Shown here: one piece after another, positions 43,344 through 51,449 of the stretch | How the letters are laid out: every line of letters starts with the position of its first letter | How positions within the stretch are numbered: the first letter of the stretch is position 1 | Origin: Patulibacter minatonensis DSM 18081 | Lineage (GTDB): Bacteria; Actinomycetota; Thermoleophilia; Solirubrobacterales; Solirubrobacteraceae | Length of the DNA: 64,000 nucleotides | Direction: 5' to 3' | NCBI RefSeq assembly: GCF_000519325.1 | Contig: NZ_KI912613.1 | Location: 2,403,280-2,467,279 of the forward strand | Translations under genes and position numbers: made by a program | Notes under the pieces: model-generated | Seen by the model: only the letters and a program-made list of their open reading frames with translations | Databases searched by the model: none | Told to the model about the DNA's origin: nothing

Positions 43344-44170
43344 CCCGTGATCATCCCAGGGCCCGGGTCCAGCACCCGCAGCTCGTCGCCGAGCGCCACA
43401 CGACCGGGTTCGAGGACCGCGAGGTAGATCCCGGCGTCCGCGCCGTTGCGGGCGCCGATCCGCTTGAGGACGGTGGTGTCGCGCGGGAGCTCGCCCTCGC
43501 CCTGCGCGCGGGTCGTCATCACGCAGCGTCCGGTCGTCTCGACGGCGCGCAGGAGGGCCCCGCCGACGCGGAACGTCGTCCCGATCCAGCGGTCCTCCGC
43601 GAAGCCGCTGACGCCGTCGGGGGTGCGGACGACGAGGTTCGGCCGCAGCCGCCGGGGATCGAGGGCCTCGCGCTCGCCGGGCGCGCCGGTGTCGTCGCTC
43701 GCGAGGGCCTCGAGCGTGGCGGTCGTGAGGAGGTGCAGCGGCGCCGCGTCGTGGTGGCGGCCCCACCGGCGCCCGCCGTCCCCGTGGTCGAAGCGCAGGG
43801 TCCGCCCGAGGTGCGCGGACAGCGCGGCGTCGGCCTCGGGCGTCCCCGCCGTGAACGCCCGGCCGTCCGGGAGGGCCACGGCGACCGCGGGGCCGTCGGT
43901 CGAGGACGCGCCCGGGCCGCCCGCCGCGCTGCCCGTGCCGGCCGCCGCGCCGACCGTCGTCGCCCGCAGGTCGAGCATCCCGTCGTACAGCCGCCAGCGG
44001 GCTTTGTTCGTCTTCGCCGAGACCCAGTGGTCCTCCGCGTCGAGGAGCGCCCAGGACCGGTCGCCCGCGAGGCCGCCGGGCTCGAGCGTCGCCTCCTCCA
44101 ACCGCTCGCCGAGCATCGACTTGACCGGGAACCGGAACAGCGTCGCGACGGTGCCGAGGACGGCGGACAT
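43340..44170 (-). CDS. MOSC-domain protein
   Basis: The 276-residue product has the N-terminal MOSC_N beta-barrel (LFRFPVKSMLGERLEEA, GLAGDRSWALLD) and the MOSC core (RLRPNLVVRTPDGVSGFAEDRWIG, TTGRCVMTTRAQGEGELPRD). The conserved Cys in GRCVMT is the residue thought to carry sulfur or the molybdenum cofactor. MOSC proteins act as sulfur carriers or in molybdopterin-dependent reductions (as in YcbX). First gene of a MOSC-TetR-MFS unit, with its stop overlapping tetR. Confidence 0.9.
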   Translation of the reverse strand: MSAVLGTVATLFRFPVKSMLGERLEEATLEPGGLAGDRSWALLDAEDHWVSAKTNKARWRLYDGMLDLRATTVGAAAGTGSAAGGPGASSTDGPAVAVALPDGRAFTAGTPEADAALSAHLGRTLRFDHGDGGRRWGRHHDAAPLHLLTTATLEALASDDTGAPGEREALDPRRLRPNLVVRTPDGVSGFAEDRWIGTTFRVGGALLRAVETTGRCVMTTRAQGEGELPRDTTVLKRIGARNGADAGIYLAVLEPGRVALGDELRVLDPGPGMITG

Positions 44171-44221
44171 CGATCGAGGGTACTCCGGCGTCGACGGCGG
44201 CCCCGCGCCGCCGGCCGGTCC

Positions 44222-44250
44222 GGGAATGCACGCCAGGACCACGCATTCCC
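44222..44250. promoter_or_regulatory. Inverted repeat GGGAATGC-N13-GCATTCCC
   Basis: Perfect 8-base arms in the 265-bp region between the divergent MOSC and mrpA genes, about 185 bases before mrpA and 50 bases before the MOSC start. Either an operator or an mRNA hairpin. Nothing else definite is seen in this gap. Confidence 0.4.
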
Positions 44251-44435
44251 CGACGGGCACCCGCTCGGACGCCCCGCTCCGCGGAGCCCCCTCCGACCCG
44301 TGAACAGGTGGTTGCCGAGCCAACGACCGACTCCGTACACGCCACGATCTGCGACCATGTCCCCTTGCGGTGGTGCTCAGAAGGTCGGCTGCGTAGACGC
44401 CGAACGCGCCCCTGCCCGAACGCCGGAGCGCGCCC

Positions 44436-47400
44436 GTGATCGGGGTCCTCGTGGCCCACGCGCTCGCTGCGCTGATCGCACCATGGCTCGTCGGCCGGAT
44501 AGGGCTGAAGGCCTTCCCCGTGCTGGCGCTCGTGCCCGCCGGCGCTGTCGTCTGGGCGGCCGCGAACACGTCCGACGTGACGGCCGGCCGGGCCTCGGAG
44601 AGCGTCCACCAGTGGGTCCCGAGCCTCGGCATGGAGCTCGCGTTCCGGCTGGACCCGCTGTCGCTCCTGATGACGTTCGTCGCCGCCGGCGTCGGCTCGC
44701 TGGTGCTGGCGTACTGCGGGCGCTACTTCGCGGCGGACGAGCAGGGGCTCGGGCGCTTCGCCGCCGTGCTGGTGGCGTTCGCCGGGGCGATGATCGGGCT
44801 CGTCCTCAGCGACGACCTGCTGCTCCTCTACGTCTTCTGGGAGCTCACGACGGTCCTGTCGTTCCTGCTCGTCGGGCACAACGCGGACCGCCAGGGCGCA
44901 CGCCGCGCGGCGATGGACGCCCTGATCGTCACGACCTTCGGCGGGCTGGCGATGCTCGTCGGCGCCGTGATCGTCGGCGAGGCCGCGGGCACGTACCGGA
45001 TCTCCGAGATCGTGGCGAACCCGCCCGGGGGCACGACGGTGTCGATCGGCGTGGCGCTGCTGCTCGTCGGCGCGCTCTCGAAGTCCGCGCTCGTCCCGTT
45101 CCATTTCTGGCTGCCCGGCGCGATGGCCGCGCCGACGCCCGTCTCGGCGTACCTCCACGCGGCGGCGATGGTGAAGGCCGGCGTCTTCCTCGTCGCCCGC
45201 CTGGCGCCCGCGTTCGCCGACCTCGACGTCTGGCGCTGGTCGATCCTCGTCCTCGGCCTCACGACGCTGCTCCTCGGCGCGCTCAGGGCGCTCCGGCAAC
45301 ACGACCTCAAGCTGCTGCTCGCGTACGGCACCGTCAGCCAGCTGGGGCTCCTCACGGTCCTCGTCGGGCAGGGGTCGCGCGACGTCCTGCTGGCCGGGCT
45401 CGGGCTGCTGCTCGCCCACGCGCTCTACAAGTCCGCGCTGTTCCTGACCGTCGGGATCATCGACCACGACACCGGGACCCGCGACCTCCGCGTCCTCAGC
45501 GGGCTCGGCCGCACCCGCCGGCGCCTGGCCGTGATCGCGGGCCTGGCCGCGGCGTCGATGGCCGGGATCCCGCTGTTCGCGGGCTTCGCGGCGAAGGAGA
45601 CCGCGTTCGACGCGCTGCTCCACGGCGACACCGTCGACGTCCTCACCCTCGTCGTCGTGCTCGTCGGCGTCGCCCTGACCGCCGCGTACGCCTGGCGGTT
45701 CTGGTGGGGGGCGTTCGCGACGAAGGACGACGTCCCCGACCGCCGGTGCACGGCGCCCCGGACGTCGTTCGAGCTCGCCCCGGCGCTCCTCGCCGGCGGC
45801 GGCCTCGTCCTCGGCGTCGGCTTCTCCGCGGTCGACGCGCTGCTCTCGCGGCACGCCGACCTCATCCCGTCCGACGAGAAGCCGCTGCACCTCGCAGGCT
45901 GGCACGGCGTCGGGCCGGCCCTCGGGCTGTCGGTGCTCGCGCTCGCGCTGGGCGCGGTCGTGGTGCTCGTGCAGCGCCGCCTGGCGGGGCGTCCGGTGCC
46001 GGCCGAGGCCCCGCGGCGCCTGGTCGACGCCCGCGTCGCCTACGTCCTGCTCGTCCGCGGCACCGAGCGCCTGTCGGTCGCGGCGGCCCGCGCGACCCAG
46101 TCCGGCTCGCTCCCCGTGTACCTGATGACGATCCTCGCGGTCTTCGGCGCCGCGATGACCACGGCCCTGATCACCGGGCTGCCGTGGAACGTCGAGCTCC
46201 GCACCTGGGACGAGCCCGCGCAGGGCGCCGTCGGCCTGCTCGTCGTCGCGGGCACGATCCTCACGCTGCGCGCCCGGCGCCGCCTGAAGGCCGTCGTCCT
46301 CAGCGGCGTCGTCGGCTACGGCGTCGCCACGCTGTTCGCGCTGCAGGGCGCCCCGGACCTCGCACTGACGCAGTTCCTCGTCGAGACCGTGACCCTCGTC
46401 GTGGTCGTCCTCGTCCTGCGACGCCTGCCGTCGCACTTCACCGGCACCGTCTCCTCGAAGCGGCGCCGCCGGGTCCACATCCTGATCGGCGTCGCCGCCG
46501 GTGCGCTGATGACGATGCTCACGCTCGTCGCCGCCGGCGCCCGCGAGGCCGCGCCCGTGTCGGAGCTGTTCGCCTCCGCGTCGAAGCTCGCGGGCGGGAA
46601 CAACATCGTCAACGTGACGCTCGTCGACCTCCGCGCGTGGGACACGATGGGCGAGATCGCGGTCCTCGTCGTCGCCGCGACCGGGGTGACGAGCCTGCTG
46701 TTCCTCCGGCGCCGGTCGCGCGCGATGCCGCGCCTGAGCGACCCGGCGGCCGACAGCCCGGTCTGGGCGACCGACCCGGCGACGTCCGGGAGCGGGCCGG
46801 GTGCGGACGGCCGGACGGGATCCGCCGGGCGCGCCACGCAGGGCGGGAGCGCCCCGGTGCCGGGGCTCCTCACCGTCGTCCAGCACGCCGCCGGCGGGTC
46901 GGGGACCGCGAAGAGCGCGGAGCGCTGGCTCGTCGCCGAGAACACGCTCGCGCCCGAGCGCCGGTCGATCCTGCTCGAGGTCGTCGTCCGCCTGATCTTC
47001 CACACCGTCCTCGTCCTCAGCGTCTACCTGCTGTGGGCCGGGCACGACCTGCCGGGCGGCGGCTTCGCCGGTGGCATCGTCGCGGGCCTGGCGTTCACGA
47101 TCCGGTACCTCGCCGGCGGCCGCTACGAGCTCGGCGAGGCCGCGCCGGTCGGGGCCGGGCTCGTGATCGGCCTCGGGCTCGTGATCGCCGTCGGCACCGG
47201 TCTGGCCGGCGCGATCCTCGGGGACGCGGTGCTGCAGGGCGGCGCCTGGAAGCCCGACATCCCGCTGCTGGGCACGCTGAAGCTCTACAGCTCGACGCTG
47301 TTCGACATCGGCGTCTACCTCGTCGTGGTCGGCGTCGTCCTCGACGTCCTGCGGAGCTTCGGCTCCGAGATCGACCGCCAGATCGACGAGGAGCGCCACG

Positions 47401-47444
47401 GACGCACCCCGACCGTCGAGCGTGCACCCGGGAGCACCCGATGA
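44436..47444 (+). CDS. mrpA: Mrp Na+/H+ antiporter subunit A with fused MrpB domain
   Basis: Large membrane subunit of the multi-protein cation/proton antiporter, related to complex I NuoL. The 1002-residue product contains the proton-pumping antiporter domain (LLYVFWELTTVLSFLLVGHN, KSALVPFHFWLPGAMAAPTPVS cut by helix breaks, key lysines in SKSALVPFHFW and HAAAMVKAG), an MrpA C-terminal region at about 617-665 (ALQGAPDLALTQFLVE) and an MrpB domain at about 848-985 (YLLWAGHDLPGGGFAGG). There is therefore no separate mrpB gene. GTG 44436 is the first plausible start. The ATGA overlap with mrpC begins a chain of coupled genes. Exchanges Na+ (or K+) for H+, giving pH and salt tolerance. Confidence 0.93.
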   Translation: MIGVLVAHALAALIAPWLVGRIGLKAFPVLALVPAGAVVWAAANTSDVTAGRASESVHQWVPSLGMELAFRLDPLSLLMTFVAAGVGSLVLAYCGRYFAADEQGLGRFAAVLVAFAGAMIGLVLSDDLLLLYVFWELTTVLSFLLVGHNADRQGARRAAMDALIVTTFGGLAMLVGAVIVGEAAGTYRISEIVANPPGGTTVSIGVALLLVGALSKSALVPFHFWLPGAMAAPTPVSAYLHAAAMVKAGVFLVARLAPAFADLDVWRWSILVLGLTTLLLGALRALRQHDLKLLLAYGTVSQLGLLTVLVGQGSRDVLLAGLGLLLAHALYKSALFLTVGIIDHDTGTRDLRVLSGLGRTRRRLAVIAGLAAASMAGIPLFAGFAAKETAFDALLHGDTVDVLTLVVVLVGVALTAAYAWRFWWGAFATKDDVPDRRCTAPRTSFELAPALLAGGGLVLGVGFSAVDALLSRHADLIPSDEKPLHLAGWHGVGPALGLSVLALALGAVVVLVQRRLAGRPVPAEAPRRLVDARVAYVLLVRGTERLSVAAARATQSGSLPVYLMTILAVFGAAMTTALITGLPWNVELRTWDEPAQGAVGLLVVAGTILTLRARRRLKAVVLSGVVGYGVATLFALQGAPDLALTQFLVETVTLVVVVLVLRRLPSHFTGTVSSKRRRRVHILIGVAAGALMTMLTLVAAGAREAAPVSELFASASKLAGGNNIVNVTLVDLRAWDTMGEIAVLVVAATGVTSLLFLRRRSRAMPRLSDPAADSPVWATDPATSGSGPGADGRTGSAGRATQGGSAPVPGLLTVVQHAAGGSGTAKSAERWLVAENTLAPERRSILLEVVVRLIFHTVLVLSVYLLWAGHDLPGGGFAGGIVAGLAFTIRYLAGGRYELGEAAPVGAGLVIGLGLVIAVGTGLAGAILGDAVLQGGAWKPDIPLLGTLKLYSSTLFDIGVYLVVVGVVLDVLRSFGSEIDRQIDEERHGRTPTVERAPGSTR

Positions 47445-47917
47445 GCGTCAGCGCCGTCCTCGCGATCCTCGTCGGCGTCCTCGTCGCCGGCGGCGTGATC
47501 CTCCTGCTCGAGCGCAGCCTGACCCGCGTGCTGCTCGGCGCCGTCCTGCTCGGCAACGGCATCAACGTGATGATCCTGGCGATGGGCGGCGTCGCGAAGA
47601 ACGCGCCGATCATCGGGCAGTCCGCGAAGGGCGACCAGAACGACCCGCTGCCGCAGGTGATGATCCTCACCTCGATCGTCATCACCTTCGCGATGACGGC
47701 CTTCCTGCTCGCGCTCGCGTACCGGTCCTGGCAGCTGCAGGGCCACGACGAGGTGCAGGACGACGTCGAGGACCGCCTCGTCGCGACCCGCCGCGAGGCC
47801 GAGGAGCTCGAGGACACCGGCGCCGACGCCGACCTCGAGGCCGCCGAGGACGCCCGCGCCGCGGTCGAGGAGACCCCGTCGCCCGACGACGACGCCGCAC
47901 TGACGAGGGACGCATGA
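47441..47917 (+). CDS. mrpC: Mrp antiporter subunit C
   Basis: NuoK-like subunit, 158 residues with three helices: SAVLAILVGVLVAGGVILLL, VLLGAVLLGNGINVMILAMG and PQVMILTSIVITFAMTAFLL. ALVLTSIVI-type sequence before helix 3 is conserved. The last ~55 residues form a hydrophilic, mostly acidic tail (GHDEVQDDVEDRLVATRREA onward) that most MrpC proteins lack or have shorter. Starts and ends with 4-base overlaps. Confidence 0.93.
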   Translation: MSVSAVLAILVGVLVAGGVILLLERSLTRVLLGAVLLGNGINVMILAMGGVAKNAPIIGQSAKGDQNDPLPQVMILTSIVITFAMTAFLLALAYRSWQLQGHDEVQDDVEDRLVATRREAEELEDTGADADLEAAEDARAAVEETPSPDDDAALTRDA

Positions 47918-49704
47918 GCACCGCCGCGCTCGTCCCGCTCCCCGTCGTCCTGCCGCTGATCGCGGCCGGGGTCAAGTTCGCCATCGGACCGCGGCTGCCG
48001 AAGCTCCACCGCGCGATCTCCGTCGGCACGCTCTCCGCCGTCCTCCTCGTCGCGGTCCTGCTGCTCGTCGCCGCCGACCGCCACGGCCCGCAGGTCGCGG
48101 CCATCGGCGACTGGCGCCCGCCCGTCGGCATCGTGCTCGTGGCCGACCGGCTGTCGGCGCTGATGCTCCTGATCTCCGCCGCGGTGACGCTGTGCGTTCT
48201 GATCTACAGCTACGGCCAGGGCTCCGCCGACGACGAGGAGGGCCTGCCGCTCGCGGTCTTCCACCCCACGTACCTCGTCCTGTCGGCCGGGATCAGCAAC
48301 GCGTTCCTGGCGGGCGACCTCTTCAACCTCTACGTCGGCTTCGAGATCCTGCTGGTCTCGAGCTACGTCCTGATCACGCTCGGCGGGACCGCTTCGAGGA
48401 TCCGCTCGGGCACGACGTACGTGATCGTCTCGCTGCTCTCGTCGCTGCTGTTCCTCGCCGCGATCGGCCTCGTCTACGGCGCGACGGGCACGCTGAACAT
48501 GGCCGACCTCGCGCTGAAGCTCCGCGAGCTCGACCCGAACATCCGCCTCGTCCTGGAGCTCTCGCTGCTCCTCGCGTTCGGGATCAAGGCCGCGGTCTTC
48601 CCGATGTCCGCGTGGCTGCCGGACTCCTACCCGACGGCGCCCGCCCCGGTGACGGCCGTGTTCGCCGGCCTGCTGACGAAGGTCGGCGTCTACGCGGTGA
48701 TCCGCACCGAGACGCTGCTCTTCCCCGACGACGACCGCGTGGCGGCGGTCCTGATGGTCGTCGCGTTCCTGACGATGGTCGTGGGCATCCTCGGCGCCGT
48801 CGCCCAGACGGACGTCAAGCGCATGCTCTCGTTCACGCTGGTCAGCCACATCGGCTACATGATCTTCGGCGTGGCGCTCGGCTCCAGGCTCGGCCTGTCG
48901 GGCGCGATCTTCTACGCGATCCACCACATCACGATCCAGACGACCCTGTTCCTGACCGCCGGGATGATCGAGCGGGTCGCGGGCAGCACGTCGTCGGAGA
49001 AGATCGGCGGGCTCGCGAAGACCGCGCCCCTGCTCGCGATCCTCTTCTTCCTGCCCGCGATGAACCTCGCCGGGATCCCGCCGTTCTCGGGCTTCATCGG
49101 CAAGCTCGCGCTGATCCAGGGCGGCGCGCAGGACGGCTCGTGGCTGGCGTGGGTCCTCGTCGCGGGCAGCGTCGTGACGAGCCTCCTGACGCTCTACGCC
49201 GTCGGCAAGGCGTGGAGCCGCGTGTTCTGGCGCTCGCCCCGCGTCGCGATGCCGTCCGCGGCGGCAGACGACGCGGCGGGCGGATCCGGGTCGCCGAACG
49301 ACGTCCGCGGCGCGACCCTCGGCGGCCGCGACATCGCGCGCGGCGGCGCCATGCCGCGCCTGATGACGGCAGCGACGGCGGCGCTCGTCGTGCTCGGGCT
49401 CGCGTTCACGGCCGTCGCGGGCCCCCTGACCGACCTCACCGACCGCGCCGCCGGCGAGCTCCGGACGCGGTCGACCTACGTCGAGGCCGTCGCGCCGGGG
49501 ACGGTCGTCCGGACGGCCGACGGGTCCACCGAGGGCCCGCCCGTCCGGCTGCCGGCGGACTTCGACCGGACGTCCTCGGACGCGGGCGACCCCTTCTCGG
49601 GGCGGATCCCCGGTGCGACGGCCCTCCCGCCCCGCCCGTCGTCGGGCGGTCGCGTCGAGCAGCAGGGCGTCGGCGCGTCGGAGATCGAGCGGGGCGCCCC
49701 GTGA
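47914..49704 (+). CDS. mrpD: Mrp antiporter subunit D
   Basis: NuoM/N-like proton-translocating subunit, 596 residues, about fourteen helices. Conserved elements include DLFNLYVGFEILLVSSYVL (with the key Glu), FGIKAAVFPMSAWLPDSYP (Lys) and FAGLLTKVGVYAVIR (Lys), plus SFTLVSHIGYM. After the last helix comes a long hydrophilic tail of about 75 residues (RTRSTYVEAVAPG and beyond). ATG overlaps the end of mrpC. Confidence 0.94.
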   Translation: MSTAALVPLPVVLPLIAAGVKFAIGPRLPKLHRAISVGTLSAVLLVAVLLLVAADRHGPQVAAIGDWRPPVGIVLVADRLSALMLLISAAVTLCVLIYSYGQGSADDEEGLPLAVFHPTYLVLSAGISNAFLAGDLFNLYVGFEILLVSSYVLITLGGTASRIRSGTTYVIVSLLSSLLFLAAIGLVYGATGTLNMADLALKLRELDPNIRLVLELSLLLAFGIKAAVFPMSAWLPDSYPTAPAPVTAVFAGLLTKVGVYAVIRTETLLFPDDDRVAAVLMVVAFLTMVVGILGAVAQTDVKRMLSFTLVSHIGYMIFGVALGSRLGLSGAIFYAIHHITIQTTLFLTAGMIERVAGSTSSEKIGGLAKTAPLLAILFFLPAMNLAGIPPFSGFIGKLALIQGGAQDGSWLAWVLVAGSVVTSLLTLYAVGKAWSRVFWRSPRVAMPSAAADDAAGGSGSPNDVRGATLGGRDIARGGAMPRLMTAATAALVVLGLAFTAVAGPLTDLTDRAAGELRTRSTYVEAVAPGTVVRTADGSTEGPPVRLPADFDRTSSDAGDPFSGRIPGATALPPRPSSGGRVEQQGVGASEIERGAP

Positions 49705-50276
49705 GCCCGGTCCGCAACATCGGCCGCCGCCTGGCGCGTCGCCGGGCCTCCGGCTCCGGGATCCTGCAGCCGCTGGCCGTCGGCTGGCTCGTCGTCCTCT
49801 GGATCCTCCTGTGGGGCCGTGTCACGCCCGGCCTGCTCGTCACCGGCCTGCTCGTCGCGGTGATCGCGATCGCGCTGTTCCCGCTGCCGCGCCTGGACGT
49901 CGAGGGCCGCGTCCGCCCGCTCCCGGCGCTGCTCTTCGGCGTCCGCTTCGCGTGGGACGTCGTCCGGGCGAGCGTCGAGGTCGCGACGCTGGCGTTCCGC
50001 CGCGACCAGGAGGCCCCGACCGCCGTCATCGGCGTGCCGCTCGTGACGCGCTCGGACCTCATGCTGACGCTCGTCTCCGAGGTCCTCTCGCTCGTGCCGG
50101 GCAGCCTCGTCGTCGAGATCGACCGCCACGACGCCATCGTCTACCTGCACCTGATCGGGGTCCGCGACCGCGAGCAGGTCGAGCGCGAGCGCCGCCGCGC
50201 CCGGGAGACCGAGGCCCGGATGATCCGCGCGTTCGGCTCCCCGACCGACCGCCGTGCCCTGGAGGCCCGCCCGTGA
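49701..50276 (+). CDS. mrpE: Mrp antiporter subunit E
   Basis: The 191-residue subunit has a basic N-terminus (RNIGRRLARRRASGSG), two to three helices (LAVGWLVVLWILLWG, GLLVTGLLVAVIAIALF) and the conserved cytoplasmic domain with ITRSDL-like VTRSDLMLTLVSEVLSLVPG and IDRHDAIVYLHLIGV. GTG start overlaps the mrpD stop. Required for assembly or full activity of the complex in studied species. Confidence 0.93.
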   Translation: MSPVRNIGRRLARRRASGSGILQPLAVGWLVVLWILLWGRVTPGLLVTGLLVAVIAIALFPLPRLDVEGRVRPLPALLFGVRFAWDVVRASVEVATLAFRRDQEAPTAVIGVPLVTRSDLMLTLVSEVLSLVPGSLVVEIDRHDAIVYLHLIGVRDREQVERERRRARETEARMIRAFGSPTDRRALEARP

Positions 50277-50608
50277 CCGTCGTCCTCTGGATCGCCGCAT
50301 CGATGCTCGGCGTCGCCGCGCTGCTGGCCCTCGTCCGGGTCGTCCGCGGCCCGTCGTCGCTGGACCGCGTCGTCGCGATGGACGTGCTCCTGTCGTGCCT
50401 GATCGGCGCGATCGGGATCGAGGCCGCCTACGGCCGCGACGGCACGACGCTGCCGGTCCTCGCGGTCCTGGCGCTCCTGGGCTTCGTCGGCTCCGTCGCG
50501 GTCGCGCGGTTCGGGGCCGACGCCGGCGACGACGACCCGGACCGCCGCGAGGAGGCCCGCGTCGAGGCGCGCCTGGAAGCGGCCCGCGAGGGACGGGAGA
50601 CGCCGTGA
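50273..50608 (+). CDS. mrpF: Mrp antiporter subunit F
   Basis: Small subunit of 111 residues with three helices and the family motif RVVRGPSSLDRVVAMDVL. The final ~30 residues are charged (DDDPDRREEARVEARLEAAR). In Bacillus, MrpF is also linked to bile-salt resistance. GTG start overlaps mrpE, and its stop overlaps mrpG. Confidence 0.93.
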   Translation: MTVVLWIAASMLGVAALLALVRVVRGPSSLDRVVAMDVLLSCLIGAIGIEAAYGRDGTTLPVLAVLALLGFVGSVAVARFGADAGDDDPDRREEARVEARLEAAREGRETP

Positions 50609-50988
50609 ACGACGTGCTCGACGTCGTCTCCGCGGTCTGCCTGCTGCTCGGCGCCGCGCTGTCGCTCGCCGCCGGGATCGGGGTGCTGCGGTTCCCGGAC
50701 GTGCTCTCGCGCATGCACGCGGCGTCCAAGCCGCAGGTCCTCGGCCTGCTGCTGGTCCTGATCGGGGTCGGCCTGCGCCTGCGCACCGGCTTCGACATCA
50801 CGACCCTCGTCCTCGTCGCAGTCTTCCAGCTCGCGACCGCCCCGGTGGCGGCGCACATGGTCGGCCGCTCGGCCTACCGGACGCGCCGCGTCCGCCGGGA
50901 CCTGCTGCTCGTCGACGAGCTCGGGGAGCGCCTGGACGAGGCGGCGCGGCGGGACGGCGCGGGGGACGCGCCGCCGCCGGCGGCCTGA
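50605..50988 (+). CDS. mrpG: Mrp antiporter subunit G
   Basis: The 127-residue subunit has three helices with the conserved segment GIGVLRFPDVLSRMHAASKP followed by LGLLLVLIGVGLRL and FQLATAPVAAHMVGRSAYR. Last gene of the operon. The 20-bp gap to the converging hydrolase remnant holds no obvious terminator. Confidence 0.93.
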   Translation: MNDVLDVVSAVCLLLGAALSLAAGIGVLRFPDVLSRMHAASKPQVLGLLLVLIGVGLRLRTGFDITTLVLVAVFQLATAPVAAHMVGRSAYRTRRVRRDLLLVDELGERLDEAARRDGAGDAPPPAA

Positions 50989-51008
50989 CCCGCCCCGGAC
51001 CCGCAGGC

Positions 51009-51398
51009 TCAGGCCAGCAGCCGCTCGACCGCGGCGGCCGTGCCGACCGGGTCCTCGAGCATCGGCAGGTGCCCGGTCGCGACCGTCTCGGTCCGGTCGG
51101 CCCCGAGCGTCGCGGCGTGGCGGTCCTGCAGCGCGAGCGGGAAGTCCGGGTCCTGCGCGGTCCGCACGTACCCGCGGACGGCCGGGAACGTCCGCGGCCC
51201 GACGCCCAGCGACCGGTCGCCGGTCCGCGGCCGCAGCGCCACGAAGGTCGGGCGCTCCGCCGGCAGGGCGTCGCGGAAGCGGTCCCACGCCCAGGCCGGC
51301 AGGCCGGCGCCGCCGAGGAGCAGGAGCGGGACCGTGGGAGGAAGCGGCGGGCCGGTCGCGGAGTCGCGGGCCGGTGTCGCGCTGGCGGCGGAGGACAT
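51009..51398 (-). pseudogene. Alpha/beta hydrolase lacking its catalytic core (probable internal deletion)
   Basis: The 129-residue frame joins the first strand and oxyanion loop of an alpha/beta hydrolase (VPLLLLGGAGLPAWAWDRFRD) to the C-terminal part of the same fold (YVRTAQDPDFPLALQDRHAA, GADRTETVATGHLPMLEDP, with the catalytic His). The middle ~100 residues, with the nucleophile Ser elbow, are missing. Full-length relatives run to about 230-260 residues. The frame is intact across the join, so a shortened protein could still be made, but it cannot be a normal esterase. Start could also be ATG 51428. Confidence 0.65.
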
Positions 51399-51449
51399 GC
51401 ACCGATGCTCGCCCCGATCGCGGACCATCAGCGTCCGCGACCGCCCCGC

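Noticed and set aside
44171-44435. Possible cation-sensing riboswitch before the Mrp operon
   Set aside because: Only one simple 8-bp inverted repeat is seen; no known riboswitch core could be recognised by eye.
42717-47399. A 1560-codon minus-strand frame across mrpA and the MOSC gene
   Set aside because: Only its last 209 codons (TetR) show a real protein; the rest is low-complexity antisense of mrpA and MOSC.
43325-47917. A very long plus-strand frame leading into mrpC
   Set aside because: Only the final 158 codons (from ATG 47441) match MrpC; the upstream part is a shadow of mrpA and the MOSC region.
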